Positions 18,055 through 25,841 of a DNA stretch of 64,000 bases are shown one piece after another (within the stretch, counting starts at the first letter, position 1; each line of letters begins with the position of its first letter). The notes beneath the pieces are model-generated. The model saw nothing but the letters and a program-made list of their open reading frames with translations, made no database searches and was not told where the DNA came from. Both the position numbers and the translations under genes were made by a program. The stretch comes from Teredinibacter waterburyi (GTDB lineage: Bacteria; Pseudomonadota; Gammaproteobacteria; Pseudomonadales; Cellvibrionaceae), in contig NZ_MRUH01000168.1 in the NCBI RefSeq assembly GCF_001922985.1, positions 246,721 to 310,720 on the forward strand, read 5' to 3'.

Positions 18055-18975
18055 TTGTCAATTCGGTGGTTGAGATGTGGTGTCTTGGTGTTGAGTGTGG
18101 CTCTGGCCTCATCGGCTTGGGCAGAGCGGAAAGTATTACGTATTAGTTATGAAGATTCTCCAACAGCCGAATACGTGGTGGCTTTGTTGCGTATGGCGCT
18201 GCCTTTTTCCAATGTGGACTACCAGCTAGATTTACAGCGCATTAGTTTTACAGTGCCTCGTTTAATCGAAGAGATCAAAGGCGGTAACTTCGATTTAATG
18301 TGGACCGCTACCAATAACGAACTCGAAGAACAATTGCTCCCAATTCGCGTGCCGCTCTATAAAGGTTTACTCGGCCATCGCGTGTTTATTATTCACCCCT
18401 CGTTACAATCCCGTTTTGACCAAGTTGATAACCTGTTGGACTTGCAGCGGTTTAGTCTCGGTCAGGGCCGGGGCTGGAGCGATGTCGAGATTCTTGAAGC
18501 TAACGACCTTAAAGTTACTGTGGCAACGAAATATGGCGGCTTGTTTCATATGGTTGAAGGCGGTCGTTTTGATGCCTTTCCCCGTGGCGTGCAAGAACCT
18601 TGGCAGGAACTCCAGTTGCGCCCGGAGCTGCAGCTGACGGTTGAGGAAAAGTTATTACTGGTTTACAAAATGCCTTACTACCTATTTACCGGACGAGATA
18701 ACCGCGCACTGGCAATCGATCTGGAGGCGACGTTAATTCGCGCCATAGAGGCGGGTGCATTCGATGAATTTTTCTTTAGTTACCCGCAAATTAAAGATGT
18801 GATCAGTAAGGCTAATTTGGCAGAGCGCAAAGTATTCCCATTAGTAAACCCGCAGTTGCCGCCCAAAACGCCAGTCGACAATCCTATTCTGTGGCTCGAT
18901 GCGGGCAAGCTTAAAGAGAAGGCAAATGCACAGGTAGAGCAGGCTGCAGGTGCCGATTTGAGCAGCCTGTATTAG
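18055..18975 (+). CDS. Periplasmic solute-binding-like protein, paralogue of 15762-16742
   Basis: A protein of about 306 residues with signal peptide WLRCGVLVLSVALASSAWA and a binding-protein-like body (LRISYEDSPTAEYV at the mature N-terminus, GNFDLMWTATN, LGQGRGWSDVEIL, GGRFDAFPRG). AAGGAG at 18041-18046 lies only 2 bases before GTG 18049 but 8 before TTG 18055, so TTG 18055 is preferred. It shares the GQ-x(3)-WSD segment and length with the protein at 15762-16742. No transporter membrane gene is adjacent. The stop is 21 bases upstream of the proposed integron cassette boundary. Confidence 0.75.
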   Translation: MSIRWLRCGVLVLSVALASSAWAERKVLRISYEDSPTAEYVVALLRMALPFSNVDYQLDLQRISFTVPRLIEEIKGGNFDLMWTATNNELEEQLLPIRVPLYKGLLGHRVFIIHPSLQSRFDQVDNLLDLQRFSLGQGRGWSDVEILEANDLKVTVATKYGGLFHMVEGGRFDAFPRGVQEPWQELQLRPELQLTVEEKLLLVYKMPYYLFTGRDNRALAIDLEATLIRAIEAGAFDEFFFSYPQIKDVISKANLAERKVFPLVNPQLPPKTPVDNPILWLDAGKLKEKANAQVEQAAGADLSSLY

Positions 18976-18996
18976 TGTTGTTGGTTTGAGGAGCAG

Positions 18997-19501
18997 TTAG
19001 ATGAAGAAAATATTTTTTAGTATATGTCTTTTCATGTATAGCAGCGCCTTATTAGGCGATACGTTAAAAGTGGTATATCACTTGAATGAGAGAGAAAAGG
19101 CTGGCGTTCTAATATCAAGCGTACAGGAACTATTGAAATCAAATCCAGAAAATCAGATTGAAGTGGTAATACATAGTTCAGCAATAATTCGCTTGGCTAA
19201 AGATGGTGATTTAAGTACTGAATTCGAAGGCCTGTTAAGTAAGGGAGTTATTATAGGTGCTTGCAGTACATCAATGCTCAAAAACAATCTAAGACCTGAC
19301 ATACTAATTGGTGGTGTCGTTCAGTTGAAGCAAGGCGGAGTTCTGAGGATATTAGAGTTGCAAAAACAAGGATACAGTTATATAAAAATATAAACATAAC
19401 AAAAAGCTGTACCTGACAATTTTTGCGACGCTCAATTGTGTATTTCGCGTAGCTCCATTTTACACAATTGCTCTCTGCAAAAATCGCAGGTGAACTTGAC
19501 G
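18997..19501 (+). mobile_element. Solitary integron gene cassette (DsrE-family ORF plus attC)
   Basis: This 505-bp unit has the layout of an integron cassette. A core site GTTAGAT (18996-19002, fits GTTRRRY) overlaps the ORF start codon. A single ORF follows, and three bases after its stop begins an imperfect dyad with attC architecture ending at GTTAGCT (19501-19507). Cassette exchange occurs between G and TT, which would place the ends at 18997 and 19501 and leave an empty site of ...GCAG/TTAGCTGG.... The ORF is visibly more AT-rich than its neighbours, as expected for acquired DNA. No integrase lies in the window, so this would be an insertion at a secondary site or a remnant of an array. 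The call is inference from structure. Confidence 0.72.
19001..19393 (+). CDS. Periplasmic DsrE/DsrF-like protein carried by the cassette
   Basis: 130 residues with a signal peptide (about 1-19, MKKIFFSICLFMYSSALLG) and a DsrE-like domain: KVVYHLNEREKA near the mature N-terminus, EVVIHSSAIIRL in the middle, a conserved-position cysteine Cys88 in GVIIGACST, and GGVLRILELQKQGYSYIKI at the end. Cytoplasmic DsrE proteins relay sulfur on cysteines; exported single-cysteine members are common but of unknown function. A GAGGAG at 18989-18994, outside the cassette, serves as ribosome-binding site, so expression may depend on the host gene upstream. AT-rich codon use sets it apart from flanking genes. 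Confidence 0.82.
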   Translation: MKKIFFSICLFMYSSALLGDTLKVVYHLNEREKAGVLISSVQELLKSNPENQIEVVIHSSAIIRLAKDGDLSTEFEGLLSKGVIIGACSTSMLKNNLRPDILIGGVVQLKQGGVLRILELQKQGYSYIKI

Positions 19502-19507
19502 TTAGCT
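19394..19507 (+). repeat. attC-like recombination site
   Basis: Nested inverted repeats match attC organisation. R'' is TAAC at 19397-19400 against R' GTTA at 19501-19504. L'' is ACCTG at 19411-19415 against L' CAGGT at 19487-19491. An inner stem pairs ATTTTTGC...CAATTGTGT (19419-19441) with its complement at 19462-19484, with a 6-base unpaired bubble inside and a 20-base terminal loop. Between L and inner stem there are 3 bases on one side (ACA) and 2 on the other (CG), giving the one-base asymmetry typical of the extrahelical bases that orient attC. Length (~110 bp) is within the known attC range. The convergent hemB ends 32 bp beyond. Confidence 0.75.
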
Positions 19508-19538
19508 GGCGGCCGTTAATCTGTTGTAGTTAATGGGC

Positions 19539-20645
<1,107 letters not shown>

Positions 20646-20745
20646 CTATAGAGGAATTGAACCTAGCGCGGCAAGCCGAGTGCTACTTAGGGGCAAGTAT
20701 TAACGGCGCAAAATATCGTTATTTGCAAACAAATGAAAATAACCT

Positions 20746-20774
20746 TTTAAATGCCAGTCATCGAGGGCTATACT
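20746..20774 (+). promoter_or_regulatory. Candidate sigma-70 promoter for the small RNA
   Basis: TTTAAA (20746-20751, 4/6 match to TTGACA) and TATACT (20769-20774, 5/6 match to TATAAT) are separated by 17 bases, the optimal spacing. Transcription would begin near 20781 and run into the strong terminator at 20838-20868. Confidence 0.4.
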
Positions 20775-20780
20775 GCGCGC

Positions 20781-20868
20781 GCATTTTTGATGCCCTGTAA
20801 CCGATAGTCATCCAGCACAGGAATTCACAAGTCTTTGCCCCCGCTCTCGTAAGAGGCGGGGGTTTTTT
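20781..20868 (+). ncRNA. Candidate small regulatory RNA (~88 nt)
   Basis: This is an isolated transcription unit in the 448-bp gap between divergent hemB and the alkaline phosphatase gene. A good promoter at 20746-20774 would start an RNA near 20781. The RNA has a 5' hairpin (CCTGT 20794-20798 with ACAGG 20817-20821), a single-stranded stretch (20822-20837) and a strong intrinsic terminator with a U6 tail, the usual plan of an Hfq-bound sRNA. No ORF with a ribosome-binding site lies inside. I do not recognise a named family. An alternative is that the terminator merely stops readthrough from upstream. Confidence 0.42.
20838..20868 (+). terminator. Strong intrinsic terminator
   Basis: CCCCCGC (20838-20844) pairs with GCGGGGG (20856-20862), extended by TCT/AGA around a bulged G, and is followed by TTTTTT (20863-20868). 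There is no plus-strand protein gene just upstream, which supports a short non-coding transcript ending here. Confidence 0.85.
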
Positions 20869-20991
20869 ATTTCTTCATCAGATTGCATACTGCCTTCCTG
20901 CTTCTGGCTAGTCTTAATACGCTTACCTAGCCCTTATCTTTGTTAAATAACTAGCCACTCTTGTGGTTGTCATTTTTTTGCGAGGCCGTTT

Positions 20992-22821
20992 ATGTGGTTT
21001 TATTCAAGCGCATTAGCGTTGTTACTCTGTGTGTCAGTTGCCAGTTGTAGTGATGGCCGGCCAGAGCTTGGCGAGGGTTCGGATGCGGCCGATGCTAGTG
21101 TCGTGAGTGGTATCGATACGTCTGATCGTGATGAAAAACTGCATTTAAAGCTTAGTGAAGCCGGTATGCGTATTGATGACGAGGTCTCGCCGAGTATTAA
21201 TCGTGCAGTTGAGAAGAGCCCCCCATGGTTAACCGAATACCCTCCCGTCGCTGCCAGTTGGTATAACGCCGCGGCCGACAAGGTGCAGCGTGCGGTTCGC
21301 CGCGAAGGCCGCGATGACTATGGTCGGGCGCGCAATATTATCTTGTTTGTGGGAGACGGCATGGGTATCAGCACGGTTACCGCCGCGCGTATTTATGCTG
21401 GGCAACAGCTCGGGCAAAGCGGTGAAGAATACGAGCTAGCGTTTGACCTGTTTCCCTATACTGGCCTTGCCAGAACCTACAACACCGATATGCAAACGCC
21501 CGATTCCGCCGGCACTATTACCGCGCTTATGGCGGGGGTTAAAACCAAGGCGGGGGTGTTGAATATCAACGACGAGGTTATCCGTGGTAACTGCGATAGC
21601 AGTCGCGGCAACGAGTTATTTAGTTTACTCGATATCGCCGAATTCGCCGGTTTGGCCACGGGCATTGTATCTACCGCCCGTATTACCCACGCGACACCAG
21701 CAGGGGCCTATGCGAAAAGTGCCAATCGAGACTGGGAGAGCGACGCCAGAATGCCCACCGCCGAACCGGGCTTTAATTGCACTGATATCGCCCAACAACT
21801 GGTTGAGTACCCAAGCCGAATACGCTCATTAGTGAGGCGGCGTGCGCTCACAGGCGCTGAAGTAAATGGCTCCCCACGTCAATGGGATTTGAATTATATC
21901 GACGGCCCAGAGGTAATCTTGGGTGGAGGTTTAAGCAAGTTTCTTCCCCTTGGCGAGACGCGTTTAGCCAGTGGCAAAGCCGGTCGAGGCGAACGCCGCG
22001 ATGGTCGCAACTTGATTGCCGAATGGCTGGCACAAAACCCAAATGGTGTGTTTGTCGACAATCGGGAGGAATTTACGGCTGCTTCAGCGACTCAACCGGA
22101 AAAAATGTTGGGGTTATTTAGTGATTCTCACATGGCCTACGCGGCGGCACAGGCGTCTGGCGGCACAGGTCAACCCAGCCTTACGGCAATGACTGAGGCC
22201 GCTATTAGGCGATTAGCGGCAGAACCCGGCGGCTACTTCTTGATGGTGGAAGCTGCCCGTATTGATCATGCACATCACGATGGCAATGCCTACCAAGCGC
22301 TTAATGACACGGTTGAACTGTCTCGGGCCGTGGCTGCTGCGGCAGCCTTAACAGACGAGCGCGATACCTTGATCATTGTTACCGCCGATCACAGCCATGT
22401 TCTCACCATGGCCGGCTACCCGAAACGGGGTAACCCTATTTTAGGTAAGGTTCACAACGGTAATCTTGAGGGCAAGCCACAGCTGGAAAATGCCGCCGAC
22501 GGCAAGCCTTACACCACACTCAGCTATGCCAATGGTCGAACCGCATTTAAAACACATAACAATGGTGAGCGCATCGACTTAACCGACGTCGATACCACTA
22601 GCCCTGACTACCACCAGCAGGCACTTGTGCCCTTGGTGGCTGAAACACATGGCGGCGAAGATGTGGGCATCTATGCGCGCGGCCCTGCGGCTTATTTGGT
22701 TTCCGGCAGTCATGAGCAAAATGTGATTTTCCATATCATGAACTATGCCGGCGCTTTGCTAGATAAAGCTCAGGCTAAACTTTTAACTCAAGCTAAGCTA
22801 GCCACTAAACCGGCACCCTAA
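20992..22821 (+). CDS. Alkaline phosphatase (PhoA family), lipoprotein
   Basis: A 609-residue alkaline phosphatase. The signal sequence ends in a lipobox-like VASC at about residues 16-19, so the enzyme is probably lipid-anchored. Active-site elements are VGDGMG (metal-binding Asp), the nucleophile Ser172 in TPDSAGTITALM, VEAARIDHAHHDG, the metal-binding TADHSHV and THGGEDVGIYARGP. It hydrolyses phosphomonoesters to release phosphate. A poorly conserved acidic linker of ~80 residues separates the lipobox from the catalytic domain. A GCGAGG purine run precedes ATG 20992. No convincing Pho box was found upstream. Confidence 0.9.
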   Translation: MWFYSSALALLLCVSVASCSDGRPELGEGSDAADASVVSGIDTSDRDEKLHLKLSEAGMRIDDEVSPSINRAVEKSPPWLTEYPPVAASWYNAAADKVQRAVRREGRDDYGRARNIILFVGDGMGISTVTAARIYAGQQLGQSGEEYELAFDLFPYTGLARTYNTDMQTPDSAGTITALMAGVKTKAGVLNINDEVIRGNCDSSRGNELFSLLDIAEFAGLATGIVSTARITHATPAGAYAKSANRDWESDARMPTAEPGFNCTDIAQQLVEYPSRIRSLVRRRALTGAEVNGSPRQWDLNYIDGPEVILGGGLSKFLPLGETRLASGKAGRGERRDGRNLIAEWLAQNPNGVFVDNREEFTAASATQPEKMLGLFSDSHMAYAAAQASGGTGQPSLTAMTEAAIRRLAAEPGGYFLMVEAARIDHAHHDGNAYQALNDTVELSRAVAAAAALTDERDTLIIVTADHSHVLTMAGYPKRGNPILGKVHNGNLEGKPQLENAADGKPYTTLSYANGRTAFKTHNNGERIDLTDVDTTSPDYHQQALVPLVAETHGGEDVGIYARGPAAYLVSGSHEQNVIFHIMNYAGALLDKAQAKLLTQAKLATKPAP

Positions 22822-22995
22822 GTAGATTGTTCGCAAACAAATAGCATTTTGGCGACAAGAGTAGTCTTCGCTGGGGTGCTGCCATTTTTTGCCACAATTG
22901 ATCCCTAGCTCGACAGTGTTGCGGCCAAGCGGCGACACCATTCTTTGTTGTAATTCTTCTAGCGCCTCACTCACTAGGCGATTAGGAGAAAAATC

Positions 22996-25209
22996 ATGTT
23001 TAATATTCGCCGTCGCGATCTCGGTCGCCATTTAGAAACACTCTGGTCTCAGGGCGCGGGTTGGCTCGTGCTCAGCCTTATCGCCTTACTGTTAAATATT
23101 CTCGTTGCCGCGCCAGCTAGGGCCGACGAAATAAACTCCGGCAATGCCAATCGTTATCACCCAGAAGCTGGTCAACTTCTATTTGTGCAGGACGAAAACC
23201 AATTTACAAACGCTATTCATATTCAGACCAGTGCCACAGTTACGGTTAGTGGTTTGGTCGCGGAGGTGTGGTATCAGCAAACATTTGTGAATGAAAGTGA
23301 TCAGTGGCAAGAAGCCGTATATGTATTCCCTTTGCCGGAAAACGCGGCGATAAACTATATGGAAATTCAAATTGGTGAACGCAAAATTGTTGGCGAAATA
23401 AAAGAGAAGCGCGAAGCGCAGCGCATTTATCAAGCGGCAAAAACCGCGGGTAAAAAAGCCGCTCTGCTCGATCAGGAGCGGCCTAACCTGTTCACTCAAA
23501 AAGTTGCCAATATTGCCCCTGGCGAAACGCTCGCGGTGCAGTTGCGTTACGTTGAACAAATTGGCTATAGCGCTGGCCAATTTAGTTGGCGCCTACCGAC
23601 AACACTTACACCCCGCTATATGCCAGGCCCATTTCTTGCGGCTGGGCACGAACAAAATTCGACAATCAGTATCAACAAACTCGGCTGGTCTCTACCGACA
23701 ACACAGGTGTCAGATGCCGATCGTATATCGCCGTTTATGCGCAATTTGGTCGTGCCAAAAAAAGGCCTGCCGGATAATCCAATCTCTATTGATATTCATT
23801 TAGCGGCGGGCATTCCGCTGGCAAAAATCGAATCGCCTTATCATCAAATAGCGGTAAACAAAGATTCACAGGGGCACAGTATTGCACTCGCGGCTGGTGC
23901 CGAAAGCATGGATAGAGACTTTGTGTTGCAGTGGCGCAGCGCCAACAACGATACGCCGGCGGCAGCCCTCTTTCGGGAGACGCTAGATAATGAAGATTAC
24001 TTATTGCTGATGCTAGTTCCTCCAACGCAAACCACAGCGGCGGAATTTAAACGCAACGCTGCTTTGCCGCGGGATTTAATTTTTATTTTAGATACCTCTG
24101 GCTCAATGGCTGGAACTTCAATGCAACAAGCGCGCGCGGGTTTAAAGCGAGCCTTGCAACAACTAGGACCAGAAGATCGCTTTAATATTATTGAATTTGA
24201 TTCCAGCTATTCGAGCTTGTTTGCACAATTACAGCCGGCCGATAGCTATACGGTTGCCGAAGCGCAACGCTGGGTGGATCGATTGCAAGCGGATGGCGGC
24301 ACGGAAATGTTACCAGCCTTGGATGCAGCGCTGTCGCAAATGCAAAACGATAGCTCACAGCTACAGCAAATTATATTTATTACCGATGGCGCCGTTGGCA
24401 ATGAAACGGAACTGTTTGCCCGCATTCAACAAAAGTTAAATAACAGCCGCTTGTTTACTGTGGGGATCGGCTCGGCTCCGAACAGCTATTTTATGCGCAA
24501 GGCGGCGCAATTTGGTCGCGGTACTTTTACCTATATCGGTAATAACCACGAAGTGTCGAAAAAAATGGACGAGTTGTTTGCCAAGCTGGATTCAGCTATT
24601 GGCAGTAACTTTCATTTAGAGTGGCCGACCTCAGCAGAAATGTGGCCAAACAAAATTCCGGATCTCTATGCCGGTGAACCTTTGGTTGCGGTGGCCAAAC
24701 TCGATGCGGTCAATGGAGTGGTCAAATTGACCGGCGGGTTTGCCACTGCTGTTGGGGGTGGCGATAACTCTGGCGTTGCTGGAGGTGAACATTGGGCACG
24801 CGAATTTAATCTAGATGAATTACAGACGTTGCCGCAAAACCCGGGGATTGCGAGCCTGTGGGCGCGCGCGAAAATTTCGGCTTTAGAAGACGAAAAAATT
24901 GCAGGACGTAACCCTGACGAAGTGCGCCGCGAGGTTGTCGCACTGGGCTTGCGGCATCGTTTAGTTACCGCGTACACCAGTTTTGTAGCGCAAGAAAAAG
25001 CCGTGGCAAGGCCGTTCGATAATCGTCTAGTAAGCTCGCCGGTCGCTAATCTTGTTGCCCGAGGGCAACAGCTGCAGACAGTTTCTTACCCTAAGACGGC
25101 GACGCCAAGGTGGTTGTACGCACTTGTAGGTGTACTGTGTTTTATTGCCGCTGCACTTTACCGCTTTTTGTCCCGCTGCACGCTTGTAGTTCTAACGGAT
25201 CGAACTTGA
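22996..25209 (+). CDS. VIT/VWA-domain protein, predicted substrate of the Gram-negative sortase
   Basis: A 737-residue exported protein. It has an N-terminal hydrophobic signal (about 24-44), then a vault inter-alpha-trypsin (VIT) domain (about 55-190, with VWYQQTFVNESDQWQEAVYVFPLPENAAIN), and a von Willebrand A domain with MIDAS motif DTSGSMAG at 366-373. The C-terminus carries a sorting signal: YPKTATP at 698-704, a membrane helix (about 707-726) and a basic tail. This corresponds to the marine proteobacterial sortase target family, normally encoded beside its sortase as here (12 bp apart). It is presumably anchored or released by that sortase; function is otherwise unknown. Confidence 0.9.
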   Translation: MFNIRRRDLGRHLETLWSQGAGWLVLSLIALLLNILVAAPARADEINSGNANRYHPEAGQLLFVQDENQFTNAIHIQTSATVTVSGLVAEVWYQQTFVNESDQWQEAVYVFPLPENAAINYMEIQIGERKIVGEIKEKREAQRIYQAAKTAGKKAALLDQERPNLFTQKVANIAPGETLAVQLRYVEQIGYSAGQFSWRLPTTLTPRYMPGPFLAAGHEQNSTISINKLGWSLPTTQVSDADRISPFMRNLVVPKKGLPDNPISIDIHLAAGIPLAKIESPYHQIAVNKDSQGHSIALAAGAESMDRDFVLQWRSANNDTPAAALFRETLDNEDYLLLMLVPPTQTTAAEFKRNAALPRDLIFILDTSGSMAGTSMQQARAGLKRALQQLGPEDRFNIIEFDSSYSSLFAQLQPADSYTVAEAQRWVDRLQADGGTEMLPALDAALSQMQNDSSQLQQIIFITDGAVGNETELFARIQQKLNNSRLFTVGIGSAPNSYFMRKAAQFGRGTFTYIGNNHEVSKKMDELFAKLDSAIGSNFHLEWPTSAEMWPNKIPDLYAGEPLVAVAKLDAVNGVVKLTGGFATAVGGGDNSGVAGGEHWAREFNLDELQTLPQNPGIASLWARAKISALEDEKIAGRNPDEVRREVVALGLRHRLVTAYTSFVAQEKAVARPFDNRLVSSPVANLVARGQQLQTVSYPKTATPRWLYALVGVLCFIAAALYRFLSRCTLVVLTDRT

Positions 25210-25220
25210 GGGGGTTGGCT

Positions 25221-25841
25221 TTGAGTTTGCCGAGGCTCGCAGAGAAAGGCGGTTGGGTTTATCTGCTGCTAATCATTGCCGGCTTAAGCTTTAGCGGTCA
25301 GTCGCTTTATATCTTGGCGAAGGCGCAGTTGGCTCAGCAACTGATTGCCCAAGCGTGGCAGCGCAGTTTGCAGTATCACTTTGAAGGAACGGAGCACGAT
25401 ATCGCTCCATCCAGCCCATCATTTCGGCCGCAGCGCCCTTGGCCCTGGGCAGATACTTGGCCGGTGGCACAGTTGCGCTATCAACAACAAAGCTTTTATG
25501 TGTTGGAAGGCGCGCAGGGAGAGAGCCTCGCGTTTGGGCCTGGTCGTGTGCAGGGGTCGGCGTCGATAGGCGCGAGTGGCACCACAGTTCTAGGTGGTCA
25601 TCGCGATACCCATTTTAGCTTTTTGGCGTCGATTAAATTGGGTGAGCTGTTACAGCTTCAAGATGGCGGCGGCAATTGGCATCGCTATAAAGTCGTTGCG
25701 ACTGAGGTACACGACAGCCGTTTGGGAGATTGGCAAATAGATTCTCAGAGAGATCAGCTGCACTTGATTACTTGCTACCCATTTGCAGCGCTGGTGCCGG
25801 GAGGCCCGCTGCGCTATGTGGTGGTAGCGGAAAAGTTTTGA
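25221..25841 (+). CDS. Marine proteobacterial-type sortase
   Basis: A 206-residue transpeptidase of the sortase fold with an N-terminal membrane anchor (about 10-30, GWVYLLLIIAGLSFSGQSLYIL). The catalytic residues are His127 in LGGHRDTHFSF, Cys185 in LITCYPF and Arg198 in GGPLRYVV. It should cleave the PKTA-type signal of the adjacent VIT/VWA protein. TTG 25221 is chosen because GAGGGGG (25208-25214) lies 6 bases before it; TTG codons at 25206 and 25215 are too close. Its last 28 bp overlap the 3' end of convergent dxs. Confidence 0.9.
   Translation: MSLPRLAEKGGWVYLLLIIAGLSFSGQSLYILAKAQLAQQLIAQAWQRSLQYHFEGTEHDIAPSSPSFRPQRPWPWADTWPVAQLRYQQQSFYVLEGAQGESLAFGPGRVQGSASIGASGTTVLGGHRDTHFSFLASIKLGELLQLQDGGGNWHRYKVVATEVHDSRLGDWQIDSQRDQLHLITCYPFAALVPGGPLRYVVVAEKF

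Noticed and set aside
20869..20991. Pho box upstream of the alkaline phosphatase
   Set aside because: Only a partial GTTGTCAT-like half-site is seen; the second half at proper spacing is missing.
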